From NCBI GenBank assembly GCA_021613535.1, contig CP075492.1, positions 8,494,001-8,558,000 on the forward strand: DNA of 64,000 nt, given 5' to 3'. The translations under genes and the position numbers were made by a program. This document shows, piece after piece, positions 24,557 through 37,600 of this stretch. This DNA is from Adineta vaga. Its lineage: Eukaryota > Rotifera. Within the stretch, counting starts at the first letter, position 1, and the number at the start of each line of letters is the position of its first letter. The notes below the pieces were generated by a model. The model made no database searches, had not been told where the DNA came from, and saw only the letters and a list, made by a program, of their open reading frames with translations.

Positions 24557-24869
24557 TTTTCAAATTGGATTAAAATGATTTATTCGAAACGGCATAGAAG
24601 ACGAACAAACATTTTTCTTTCGATGTTATAGATGATATTTGATAGAATAGAAAAAGAAAGAAAGTATGTGCACACTATAGTCAACATTCTAGAAAACGTG
24701 ACGACATCTTAGTCATGCATTCTTTCATGAAATACATGTACGAAATTATCATTCGTATAATATTTAAATTCTAAAGCATTCAACTGTTGGATATAAAATA
24801 GATAATATGTCTTATGTTTCATTGATCGACAATATCTACTTTATTTATTTGAAATAAGTTAAAATACAA

Positions 24870-25745
24870 TACAATGAAAAGAGAAAAACAAAATGCACTA
24901 TTCTCCTTCAGACTAATTATGATCATCCAATATATTCCATAGACCAAACTGATATGCAATTATTAGAGTCATATATCCTATATGTAAATGAAAAAAATAT
25001 CGCTACATTCCACTGTTCTCAACTGATCGATACTCTTCTTAAAAAACAACAAGAATAATACTCCCTTTTCTTATACCGATTTGAATTGAAAACGTGTGCT
25101 TTCGGAACACCCGGATTTTGCCAATCGGTTGATGATACATATCTTCGAAACTCGACTTCCTTACCACTATGACGACAATGTTGAAGATACACCGATAAAA
25201 TTGACTATTTTGTTGTGCATTCTAATAGTATCATCACAAACAAATAGAATTTCAGGTTCGGTGGCCTTCAACATGTCCGATCGACCCTAGGCGTCGGTGT
25301 TAAACGACGAAAGCAGAGTTTTAGATGATCGAACACACTGGAAGCCGGGTTTTTACTCAGGCGTAAAAAGTCCGAGCGACTACGAAGTATGCTTTAGCAA
25401 CAATGCGATTGCAAAATTTGGGTGCAAAGACAGCACCCGTTTCCAATCCGTCATCGGTATAGGTTATTAGCCACCGGGAGTGTGTTGTTGAGACACGACG
25501 CGCGGTTGATGATCAGATGTGGAAGATGTAAAAATACATGAGAAAACGTGTCTTTATATAGTCGACGTTGTTATTACACAACGAACAGTCAATGGAGAAT
25601 ATTCCAGAAAAGAGGAAAGAACGAAAAAACAAAATTACAAAGAAAACGTGTATAGTGGTGTAAGTTATTTTGTTTTGTTTCACATATCTAGGCAATACGT
25701 GCAAAATTGAGCTAGTAGAATGCAATCAGGTTGTTACGTAGGTAA
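24870..25745. repeat. Direct repeat unit 1
   Basis: Its core at 25124-25593 is nearly identical to 26760-27221, about 1.64 kb away in the same orientation. Flanks are also related: 24930-24960 (minus strand reads YQFGLWNIL and then a stop) matches 26550-26580. On the minus strand a TATATAAAG box lies at the upstream edge (25553-25561). On the plus strand a frame is open from 25294 to 25470, and the only length difference between copies inside it is 6 bases, preserving the frame. The core is GC-richer than its surroundings. Not recognised as a known element. Confidence 0.7.
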
Positions 25746-26469
25746 GAGACCGATACATACAAAATAAAAATAAAAAATGAGAGTGTTGCAAGCGTATTGT
25801 GAAACAAAAGTAAAAAATAATCAAGACGCAATAGCAAAAGTCTGTTGTTTCCGTCAGTGATTCTATGGAACTTCAAAATATGTCTGTAAGGCCTGACGAT
25901 GCGATGCTGTTTGATTGAGTTGTTTTTGTTTATTCAGAAAAATGTAGGAGGTAACAATTTTACGTCTATCATTTTTGTTATGAATACTACGAGAAGAAAA
26001 CGAAATTTGAATAGATTTTAGATAAACATTGCTTCCAAAGTAAAAGTAAGAATATTTAAGAATCAATGCTTGTTCAAAGCCATCGTCTGTTAGTATATTC
26101 TAACGCTGATTTTATTAGCTCATTTCTTTAGCATTAACTACGTGTACTATCGAGCAAATGTTTGTAGTGAACGATGTATAAAGAAAAAGACATTAAGATA
26201 GAACAGATGGTAGTATTCTGCGTTAACTATGATAAAAAGATTTTGTCATGACGATGCGAGATAAAACTTTGCAAATGTTTTATTTTTCAGTGTTTATATT
26301 TGGATTTTGCTCAAAAGATCCATTGAAAACTATCTAGACAAAACAGCAATGACGCATTCAGCGAACAAACTATGAGATGAATAAAATAAATATTTGTTAT
26401 CTTTAACCGATGATTTGTAGATTTATTGACATAGTTTAATGTTTTATTTATATATGACAGTTTAAAAAA

Positions 26470-27366
26470 CAATACAATGAAATAAAAAATACAACTCTTT
26501 CTATTTCTATGCTAATTCACCTGTTTCAGAGACCAACCATCATCATGCAGCATATTCCATAGACCAAACTGATATATGATTGCTAAAACCAACATTTACG
26601 TATATAATAAAACGTTTCATGTCTAAATATTCTCGATGATATTGTAAAACGAACTAAAATAAATACCCACCTTTGTAGTAAACTCACTCTGGTAACCAAA
26701 TTGTACCATCGATGTGAATTGAAAGCGATTACTATCAGAAAAATCCGAACTTGACAATATGGTTGATGATGCATATCTTCGAAACTCGACTTCCTTACCA
26801 CTATGACGACAATGTTGAAGATACACCGATAAAATTGACTATTTTGTTGTGCATTCTAATAGTATCATCACAAACAAATAGAATTTCAGGTTCGGTGGCC
26901 TTCAACATGTCCGATCGACCCTAGGCGTCGGTGTTAAACGACGAAAGCAGAGTTTTAGATGATCGAACACACTGGAAGCCGGGTTTTTACTCAGACGTAA
27001 AAAGTCCGAGCGACTACGAAGTATTCTTAGCAAGCATAAGCAGGTTTTATTTTAACGATAGCAAACGTTTCCAATCCGTCATCGGTGTAGGTTATTAGCC
27101 ACCGAGCGTGTGTTGTTGAGACACGACGTGCGGTTGATGATCAGATGTGGAAGATGTAAAAATACATGAGAAAACGTGTCTTTATATAGTCGACGTTGTT
27201 ATTACACAACGAACAGTCAATAGAAGAAAAAAGAAAAGAGAACGACAAAAAAGAATTACAAAGGAAGCATGTATGGTGGTGTAACTCGCTGTGTTTTGTT
27301 TCATATATCTACATGATAAATAAGGTATTCAGTTAGTCATATGTAATCAAGCTGACGCGTAGGTAG
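26470..27366. repeat. Direct repeat unit 2
   Basis: Second copy of the repeat, core 26760-27221. It retains the same GC-rich block, the same minus-strand TATATAAAG motif and the same minus-strand end (YQFGLWNML) near 26560. The 5-part relationship (end motif, diverged middle, conserved core, TATA, diverged tail) suggests duplicated remains of a small minus-strand gene or of a mobile element. No terminal inverted repeats or target duplications were recognised by eye. Confidence 0.7.
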
Positions 27367-27783
27367 AAGAATCACGAAAAACGAAAGCAATGGAAATATT
27401 ATATGATAAAGAGATGACGTAGGACTTAAGAACAAAAAAGATTTCAAGATGTTTTGCTTTTTTCTTAAATTTGTGTTCGATAAGAACGAAATAATCTTTC
27501 TAGAGTATTTTCATGACAACAGTGGTTCACTTTCTTCCTACAATCAGAGAACTTATAATATATTTTCACTCACGTGTTCAAACATTTATCAACACGTTAT
27601 TTATATTCAATCGTTCGATCAAAACAAATGCATTATATAGATAACGGTTGTTCATGATAGTAAAATGTTAAATCGAATAGAAAATAAACAATAACAAACA
27701 AAAGTAGCTAAAGAGAAAAACGATAAGAGATAATAATCGTCTATGCATTCTAGCACGAATTTTTCGAGAAAATATCGATGATT
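27367..27783. other. Spacer between repeat 2 and LIM copy 2
   Basis: About 420 AT-rich bases, including the 3' flank of LIM copy 2. No coding signal. Confidence 0.5.
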
Positions 27784-29133
27784 TCATTTCCCTGTTGATA
27801 ATGCTCCGGCACCCATACCAAATCCTACACCTTTAGGTCCAAATAAACGTTGATAACAATCTAAACAAATATATTCACTTAGAGACTTGCAAAATCAATA
27901 TTTTCATCATTCTTACTATTATCGTACAGTTCGCCATCATGTTCACTGTATCGACCACCACTGATACTTCCTTTACAATGTGCACAACTATAACATCGCT
28001 TATGAAATGACTAAAATATACTTGACGAATGTGATTCTGAACGAAAACGAAATGAAAAAAGAATGTAATTGACTTACTTTTCCAGCAGCTTTGACTTCTT
28101 CAGCAGAATAGACAGTTTTGGAACAACGTGGACAGATATTTTGTGAAATACTCATCGTTTTAAATGCTGCACCACTAGTTACACTTGCTGATGTTGGTCG
28201 ATTGATAGTTGACGGTTTTTGTCGTGCTACTACCCCACTAACAAATGGCATACTAGTAGTACGACGTGAATCATCATCAGATGAAATACGCGATGGTGAA
28301 GAACTGACTGAATTTTCGTGAGTGAAACTATTTTGATCACTATTTGCTAGTTCATTGATTGAATCATTTTCTTCACTATTTGCATTGGGACTATTCGGTG
28401 GTGTTTCTAAATCAGTTGGTAATGCTGTAGCCAAACCCCGACCAACTAAACATAATTCATTTATTTAGCTTTCAGTTTACAAACAAATCAAAGCATTATG
28501 TACCTCCTCGTGGACCAAATTGACGACGATAACATGGTACACAATAAATCTTCTTTTCACGTTCATTTAAATTACCAGTATTAAGTAATGTATTGCAAGA
28601 AGCTAAAATGCAAGACACGAGAGAATATTCGATGAAAGAAACGAAAAAAATGATATCTTACTGCATTTAAGACAAAGTTTATGAAATTTCTGTCCAGCAG
28701 CATTGACTTCTTCAGCAGGATACACGGTTTTGTTACAAAATGCACATAATGGCGCTGTGTAGGATACTCGCCAAAGTGCAGGTTTATTGCCAGGTTTATC
28801 ATCTGATTGAATGTTGCTTCTGTACGATGTCATGATCTTTAGTGGAAAAAAAACGATTATCTCTCGTTTTGAATAGATGTAAACAAAAAGAAAGACTTAC
28901 AGGTGATGTTTTATCTGTTGAATTTATAATGGAAAGATCTGCTGAATCCGGATACTAAAAAAATAGAATTAATATGAATAATAAATAATTTAGAAAAATA
29001 GAAAGACAATCGAATCAATAGAATCAATTTATCTTACTCGACTCAAAAGTAAATCGAATGTACGTGAAAAACGAGGCGTTGGAGATGGAGGTGTCCGTCT
29101 CATATCTTTCTCAAATTCAGTTCGTCGTCGCAT
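27784..29133 (-). CDS. Two-LIM-domain CSRP-like protein, copy 2 (full length)
   Basis: Exons 29133-29038, 28954-28901, 28836-28662, 28602-28504, 28445-28078, 28010-27917 and 27860-27784 give 320 residues. The first two exons add 50 residues with [18 protein letters not shown]1 is [20 protein letters not shown]... ending [11 protein letters not shown]2 is [19 protein letters not shown]...YQRLFGPKG, followed by [14 protein letters not shown], the Gly-rich tail typical of CRP/MLP proteins. The linker between LIMs is long and Ser/Asn-rich. The intron after GCTGGAAAA is identical base for base to that of copy 1, while exon 3 differs clearly. Probable cytoskeletal or muscle scaffold. Confidence 0.9.
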
Positions 29134-30872
29134 GTGTAGATAGATGAAGAAAATGAAAGAGAAAAATGGATCTAAGCGTTATGTATATCGATGGAAACAA
29201 AAGAATTTTTCTGTTCTTGTTCATTACCGCGTGGTCAAATCATATGTATATAGTTCGTCAGTCTTAGCAAATATTGCATATGAGAAAAGAGAAGAAAGAA
29301 TATTTTGTTTTATCTATCACATTTCTATAAAGTAGTTTTTCTTTCAGTTACCTATAATCAAGCAAATTACATAAGTAAAACATACGCTGATAGGAAGTGT
29401 AATAAAGCAAAACAACATGACTGTTAGAGAACGAATACGTTTCTACCTGTTACATGAAAGCGATTGATTATAGGCAAAAAAAATAAATATAAATGAATAT
29501 TGTCAATCAAATGATCGTATGAAATCAAGCATGTGAAAAGTAATTTTGAAGGCCACGAAAATACATTTGTTATCAAAGAATCAAACCAATAGGAATATCA
29601 TATTTTTGCTTAAAGAGATTAACTATAGTGACTTTATCGTATTCAATTGCGAGTAAGTCGTTTTTTCTTCTAAATTTAACACTTTCGAACTCATATACGC
29701 GATTAATTTCGAGAAATATTCAATGGACTTCGATCTTTGAAAGCGTTTCGTATCATGATATGAATATTCTCATAGATTTCATTTGCAAATTCATGAAGAT
29801 AATCACGTATCAATTGTCGGAATCGAATTAAATGTTTATTTTGATCAATTACAATTGAATACAATCGATAGTACCTTGTCGAATATCTTCAGTTTTATCT
29901 ACTATTGATAAATTGAGTAAAATGAGTGAGAGTTTGTCTTATTTTCGGTATCTGTTGTTCAAAAGAATCGATAAATATTTGTTCTTTCTCTACAAATATT
30001 TTTGTATGTGAGTAACCTCGAGAAAATGTTTTGTTAATTGAAAGTGACATAATAAAAAAAACCTGAGAAAGGAGAAAAATCACAAATAAATTTAAAAAAA
30101 ATGCGCATTTTCACAGTCTGAGAAATATTTTAATAGAATAATGTTTTTCTCTTCTTTAAACTTATACTAAGATAGAAGGATATATGAATGAAGAAGTATG
30201 AGATTAGAAAATCATATTGTTCGTTTTCATTTTTCCATGTAAATGTGATAATTATTTCCAGAGCATGAGTTTTTCTTTTCATAATGATCATATAATAGAT
30301 TTGTCAGGCACTCGTGAAAGATCATCTAATCGTGTTGACATAGACTATAGGAAAACTAAACTGAAAAAACTCATCATCATTGTCGTTTCTTATGAAATGG
30401 GATTTGAATATTTAAAAGGATAGGTGAAAGGAAGTTTTTTTCTTCTAACTATGATAATTTCTGTATCACATTAAATATAGATTGAATACTGAAGAATGTG
30501 TTTTCTAAATCTAACAGTTGCTTATCAAGATTTTTATACTTTCAAATTGAAAGAGTCTCGAGTTCATCAATATATTGCGACATCTTTCCATAGAATAGTT
30601 TTAAAACGAAAACATAAAAGGAATCCTCTTTTTTTTCGTGAAAAAGCAAATACAATGTTCGTTGTATTAGGCTTTTCTTTCCCATAATTACTTCCCTAAA
30701 ACGATATTTAGTATGACAGAATCGAACGATTCTTTTTTTCTTTTCTCCTTTAGAATAACCCATTCGACAAGAGAAATTCCATCAGGAGAATAACAAGTGT
30801 AAGTATTTCTTCAGTTGAAGAAATATGAATTATTAAATATTCTACATAAAAAAAAGAACCTGTTATATTTAG
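29134..30872. other. Intergenic region, LIM copy 2 to TGF-beta receptor
   Basis: About 1.74 kb. It holds the possible gene relic described separately (29725-30049). Otherwise AT-rich with no supported gene. Confidence 0.5.
29725..30049 (-). pseudogene. Possible coding relic, unrecognised
   Basis: On the minus strand an ATG at 30049 opens a frame with ordinary local codon usage (MSLSINKTFSRGYSHTKI...) that stops near 29895. A second coding-like stretch follows in another frame (RFRQLIRDYLHEFANEIYEN...) and stops near 29725. No convincing intron joins them. The combination looks like a gene fragment with a stop and a frameshift, or a gene whose exons I could not resolve. No family recognised. 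Confidence 0.3.
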
Positions 30873-33208
30873 ATGAAGAGACAGATGTGTGTTCTTGCTA
30901 TTCTTATCTTCATAATCGTCGTTCGTGGAGAAAACTATGACAATAGCATATCTTTTTTCGATGATGATGTACAGCAAAATATAAATCTAACATGTCTCTG
31001 TATCGGTGATGAAAATTGTGATCTCAACTCTCGAACTTGTCGAATAACACATTCTGATCATGCTTGTTACGAAAGTTGGACAAGATATATGTATGATGAA
31101 ACCATTCATGTTACTGCTGGGTATGGTAACAAGTATTTTTATTCGTTTATTCAATAGTTTATCTTCGTCATTTAGATGTATGTATAATGATTTCTTAATT
31201 ACGCAAATTCTATGTCATAGTAATCAAACCAATCGATATATTATTTGTTGTACTGAAAGAAATAATTGCAATGATCGTGATGCATATTCAAATGATATAC
31301 GAAAGCAATTTTCATTATTGAGTAAGTTAGAAAGGAGAAGAAATTCTTAAATTAAGATTAAAACTTTTCATTGCGTGTAGATAAACGTAAAATATCAAAT
31401 AAATTCCCGTTGATATCGATACTGTGTCTTTCGATTGGATTTATCTCTTTGAGTATATGTTTACTTGCATTTCTTTTAATTCGTCGAAAACGAAATAGGT
31501 GTGTATATGATAAATCGACGAATTGAATGAATGAAAAAATATCATGTTATTAATAGAACAAAGTCATTAGCACATGATTCGAAAAATGACGAATCAACTT
31601 TGAAACGACGATTACTGAACTATTTATGTCATCAATCAGAACCTTTGTCAACTGTTATTAAAATCGATGAACTTTTTGATGAAATGTCAGAAGGTTCAGA
31701 TCGATGTGGTAAATTTTCTCGTGTAAATATTATATCTGAATATTTCTACATTGTCTATTCTAGGTACTCCTTTTTTAACACCAATTCATTTCGCTAAACA
31801 AATTACGTTAGATAAAAAAATTGGTGTTGGTGGATATGGTTGTGTTTACCGTGGTAAATGGCATGATGAAATTATTGCTGTAAAAATCTTCTCATCGACT
31901 GATGAACCATCATGGGTTCGCGAAGTTTATATTTATGAAACACTTTGTTTAAATCATGAAAATATTCTTCGATACATTGCTGCAGATAATATTGTAAGTT
32001 ATTTAGATAATTTTACCAATCATAAAACAATTGGTCTATTTATCGGTTTTTCACTCAGACTGACACTGATGTCTATTCTTGTTTTTTAATACTTGAAAAA
32101 CAATAGACTATAGTCTTGTTGTAAACATATGAGACACTGTCTGGACGTAATGCTCCATTGATTTTTGTTATGTCTGAAGAAAATCATCGAAATTTCTTCT
32201 TTCAATTTTAGGATATTTCGAATTGTATTGAACGTTGGATAGCGACGGAATATCATGAAAATGGATCGGTATACGATTATCTTACCACTCATACAATTAC
32301 AGTACCAATTATGATTAAAATGATGTTTAGTATTGCTAGTGGTCTCTATCATTTACATCGACCGATTGATGCAGCACGAGGTTAGAAATTTGTGTTCATT
32401 AAATTAACTTTCTTCTATTCTTTAGGAAAAGTATCACTTGCACATCGTGATTTGAAAACGAAAAATATACTTGTAAAAAAAGACTTATCCTGTTGTATAG
32501 CTGATTTAGGACTTGCAGTAAAAGAAAAACGTCAAATTCGTGCAGTAGAAGAAAAACCTACAGTAATTGATATTATTGCAAACCATCGTGCAGGAACGAT
32601 TCGTAAGTATAGAAAATGAACACAAGAATATCTTATATAATTCATTTCTCTTAGGTTATATGTCTCCAGAAATCCTTAATAAAACATTAAATGATCAAAG
32701 TTTCGAATCATATAAAGCTGCGGATCTCTATGCATTAGGTTTAGTCTTTTGGGAAATCTTACGAAGGTGTCGAACAATATCGGAAGGTTTTCTATTTTCC
32801 ATTAGTTATTATCTTATTATTAGTTCGCATTTAACTTCATTTAGTAAATGATGCCGATTCATATCTGCTTCCGTATGAAGATACACTACCGAATAATCCA
32901 TCATTTGAACAAATGCATGAAGTTGTATATATAAGAAAGCTTCGGCCTTTACCTTCATCTCGATGGACAAATCATTCAGTAAATCAAATTGTTTCGTTTG
33001 AACTTTGATAATGAAGATTTCTCTTTTTTGTCTTTAGACTTTTTGTTACATTTTTGATCGATGTCAAGAATTATGGTTAGACGATCCAACATGTCGTCCA
33101 AGTAGTTATCTAATTCAAAAACAACTACGAGAACAATCGCAATCTATTGAAATTGAATCATTAAATACTTATATTGGATCTCAAATTGAAGGTCCAAATA
33201 CTGTTTAA
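30873..33208 (+). CDS. TGF-beta/activin/BMP type I receptor serine-threonine kinase
   Basis: Ten exons (30873-31120, 31176-31321, 31381-31498, 31557-31708, 31764-31993, 32212-32380, 32426-32602, 32655-32786, 32845-32978, 33038-33208) give 558 residues. A signal peptide, a Cys-rich ectodomain ending CCTERNNCN, one TM span ([19 protein letters not shown]) and an RRKR stop-transfer are followed by the kinase: [22 protein letters not shown] with the Lys, [29 protein letters not shown] and [14 protein letters not shown] and HRDLKxKN mark a type I receptor. The GS loop is degenerate: where TTSGSGSGLP is usual there is [14 protein letters not shown]. It would phosphorylate SMADs after activation by a type II receptor. 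The ALK subgroup is not assigned. Confidence 0.93.
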
Positions 33209-34630
33209 TAATTCTCAATATTTTGTCTCATTGCCTGCAACTATTGATCTTTGTCTAACAAATCTTCTGTCAGATTCTTTCTTTCTTTCTTTCTTTCTTT
33301 TCCGAATTTATTTTATCATCTTCGGTAGCAGCATATGTTTTTGTCACATTGTTTATGAAAATCATTACGCTAATAATTAAATTTTTATTTTATTTCAGTG
33401 TAGATAATAAATACATGTCAATGCTTCATCAATACAAATTCGTAGGAAAAAGAGAACTACTACTACTGTAAGAGATTTTAAACAAATGCTGAATCGATTA
33501 TTGCTCAAATTATTTTGATTGCTCAAATATTTCTTTTCATTGGTCGAGATAGAAATGCTATTTATTCAATTGACTCTACTGCTGAATGAGTCCTTTTCAA
33601 ATTTAGTTCATTCGATGATCTCTTGTTTGGGTACTTCTCAATACAGTCCGTCTTTTTCTGTTCTCATTTTGTTTTCTCTCTCCCATTCGGGAAAAAAAGC
33701 AGATATATACTCGCATGTATTCATGACTATATGTACATAAAGGTTATTGACAAAACCTCATTAGTCGAGTAATTTGTGCAGAAGGACCCAGCGTAAAACC
33801 AGATCATGTACCAACAGTAGCTGTAAATAAATGTAAAAAGCTTAATCTTTCAATAAGTACATTGGGTATCTGTATATGTACGTTAGAATTATCGATTATT
33901 GTTTTTCTCGCTGTTATTTATTATATAACTTATTATTTTCTCTACAAAATAAGGACATACATAACAACAGTTAATTGTTTCGAGACCGTTATGAAACTAA
34001 GTCTTGCGGGAACGAATAAGGACCGAAACGGGGACTATCCAGTTAAAACACAACGTTCGTCCTGTCATATTTGAGTAACATGAGATAATTAATTGCAATA
34101 CCTTTTCTCCCACGATTGATTAAACTTGCAAAGCTCGCTGATATATTTAACTTGTAAGAACAGAACAAAGTTTCTTTTCTGTAAACAATCACCTGTAATG
34201 TAATTAATTCATCGTATATATATATATATATATATATATATTTACTTCAGTTTGTCATCTTTATAAGACATTTTTGATTGCTTAATTGTCACAGATGTCA
34301 ATCACAGACACATGCCGACTGCTATGCAAAGAAAGTACTTCCTTTTTACAATGTAACAAAAGTATATTGAATTTTCAATTCTATAACATATAATTAAACG
34401 CAATTATCATGTCAACATAAATGCTTTGATTCAGTCAAGTTGACTTTATTATTGGTATTCAATCATATGAAATAACTATCAGGATTTAGCTTTGATTGAT
34501 CTTCTTAATTAGCTTATTTATGATTTAAAATGATTAAGTTAAACGAAATATTTTGAATAAAATCAATGATAATTCCTTGTATCAATTGTAATGTGAGAAA
34601 AATGTGAGAAACTACTTTCTAGATTTCTAT
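33209..34630. other. Intergenic region with CTTT and TA microsatellites
   Basis: About 1.42 kb. A short (CTTT)n is near 33280-33300 and a (TA)n run at about 34214-34241. No gene seen. A TTTCTAG acceptor lies directly upstream of the next start codon. Confidence 0.6.
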
Positions 34631-37600
34631 ATGAGTAAAATACCGACTAATCGTTCTATCCCAACACCAACTAAACCAGTTTTTCGTGAGCGTCGAATAT
34701 CGGCAAATTCTCAACAACTAAATCCATCTACCAATGCATCATCAGATAATCCATTTAGACTTGCTGATCAAGTTACTACTAGTGGAAAATCAGGCACAGT
34801 AGCATTCGTCGGTCGTACACAATTTTCTGAAGGTTTTATGAAATTTTATATTATATAGATATTCTACAGAAACTTATTTTAAAATAGGCGAATGGATTGG
34901 AATTATTCTCGATGAAGTACAAGGCAAAAATGGTAGATGCGAAAACGTGTAGTTACATACAACATAATCTTTCTTTTTTTCATTGCATTTAGATGGTTCC
35001 TATAACGGTGTTCGATATTTTGAAACTGATATGAATCGTGGTCTTTTTTGTCGACCAGATAAAGTTCAACATCTTCCATCAAATGATGTTTCACAGAGAA
35101 TTTCATCATATAATCCATCGGGATTATCTATGCCAGGTATAAAAGAAAGATATTCAACGAAGAAATATAGGATCATATAATTAGATATAATCTGTTTTTT
35201 TAAGTAGAATATCAAGTTAATAAATCATCGTCGAATAGAACTATGAATCTATTAGATGCGTCATCAATTAAAAATCTTCAAATTGGAGATCACGTCGTTA
35301 TTCGTGGGACAAAATATGGTATACTAAAATATATTGGAAAAATTCATATTAATGAAGGTATTTGGTGTGGTATTAAATTAGATGGACCATTAGGGAAGCA
35401 CAATGGTAAAATAGAAGGTGTACGATATTTTCGATGTCAACATCGTTTTGGAATCTTTGCTCCATTACGACATGTTGAAAAAATTGTTGTCGATTCTCGT
35501 ACTCCGCGTGCATTGACTGATCGATCACATGGTTCACGAGATTCATATAATCATTGTCGTGATTCGAGTCCAGATTCGAATCTATCTGTCTCTTCATCAC
35601 CATCAAGTAATTCCAATCATTTTCAACCACGATCATCAAGTCACACTAAAACATCTAATTCGTTAAAAGATTCATCGACTCGAGAAAAGGCATTATCAAC
35701 TGAAATTACAAATTTAATGCAAAAAATCCAAGAGAAAGATAAATATATTGAAAAATTACAACAAGATAATCAAAAAGATCGTTTCGAACTTTCACATACA
35801 ACAGAAAAAATGAACGAAATGGAAATCAATATTCTCGCATTACAACAACAGCAAGATATGAAAGAAAAGGAAAATGAACATTTAATCAAACAACAAGTCG
35901 AATTTAATCAACGTTTAGAAGATTTACAATTTCAACTTGAAGAATATCAATATCCCGATACAGATCAAGATCATCCAGTCATTCCTCCTGATCATTATCT
36001 TTTATCAACAGAAAAACTAGCCAATTATGAAGAAAACAAATCAAAAATACTTGAACTTCAGGCAATCAATGTAAATCTATCCCAGCAAAATCAGATCTTT
36101 CAACAAGAGTTCAAACGACATCAAGAACTTATAGAAAAAGAAAAGTTAACCGATAAATTTATTGAAGAATTAAAAAGACAAATTGAATTATTAAAATCAC
36201 AAATAGCTGATCTTAAACTAAAAGGTAAAAATTCAATTTATTCTTTGTCTAAAACAACTCTTATCTGTAGAACAAAACACAATATCACAATTGGCAACAA
36301 GTGAAGCATCTTATAAACAACAAATCAAAGAATATCAATCACGAATCGATCAAATCACTAAAGAATCACAAAATGTAAGACAAGTGTTCTATGAATTCAG
36401 AATTTCGAAAAATGACATTTGACACATGTAGATACGCCTTCGATTATCAACATTAGAAGAAGAGAAACAAACAAGTGATAAACGAATCAATGATTTACTT
36501 GAAGCATTAAAACATCAAAAGGAAAATATTGTACCTGAATTAGAGAAACAATGTCAAACATTGAAAGCAGAATTACAAAATCGAGGTAAAATATTTGTTA
36601 TTCTTTCGAATTGAAATATCTTTTCTTCTGATTGTTCGTTTACCTGTAGAACGTACGACCGATATGGCATTTAGTGAACGAGAAAAATACTATGAAGAAC
36701 AAATAAGACAATATCAAGATAAAATCAATCAAGCTACTCGTGAAACAGAAAAATCATATGCAACATTACAGTATATACAGGAAGAAAATGAGTTGAAAGA
36801 TAGACGAACCGAAGCTTTAATTACGAAATTAAAAGAGAATTATGAACAGGTTCAAACAGAATTGACCGAATTAAATAATCGAGGTACGTTGTTAATCTTC
36901 ATCTTACATTTCTCATCTTTCTATTCTTATCTTTATTATAGAACAGCAAGTAAATCAAGCACTTAATCAACGTGAATCCTTTTTCGAACAACAAATCAAA
37001 GAGTACGAAAACAATCTTAATCAAGCTACGGATCAAACTAAAAATATTCAAAATGAATTCACCAAATTAGAAGAAGATAAAGCTTCACATGAACAAAAAT
37101 TGAATACGATTATCAATTCATTGAAACAAGATTATGAAAATCAATTTGACTTGTTAAAAATTGAATTAGCTCAGTTACAAGAAAAAGGTTTGATTAACTA
37201 AATTCTCTCTTCTTTCTTTTTCATTAATATAAGTTTAGATCGTACACAAAATATTATTTTAAATGAACGTATTGCTCATTATGAAATCGAAATCAAAGAA
37301 TATCAAATTCGAAGAGATCAAGATGAACATGTGATAGACAATCTTCGCAATGAATTAATCAGAGTACGTGAAGAAAAAGTTGTACAAGAAAAAAATTTCA
37401 ATGAAATTATCGATATATTAAAATACGATATAGAAAAACTTCAAAATGAACTCATTGGTCGATTGAAGGACAATGAAGTAAAGCATCAACAAGAAATTCA
37501 AAAATATAAAACTAATCTCGATCATATCAATGAACAAGTTCAAACTCTTCGAACAGAATTAAATAATTTACAAAAAGAGAAAGATACCAATGAAGAACAA

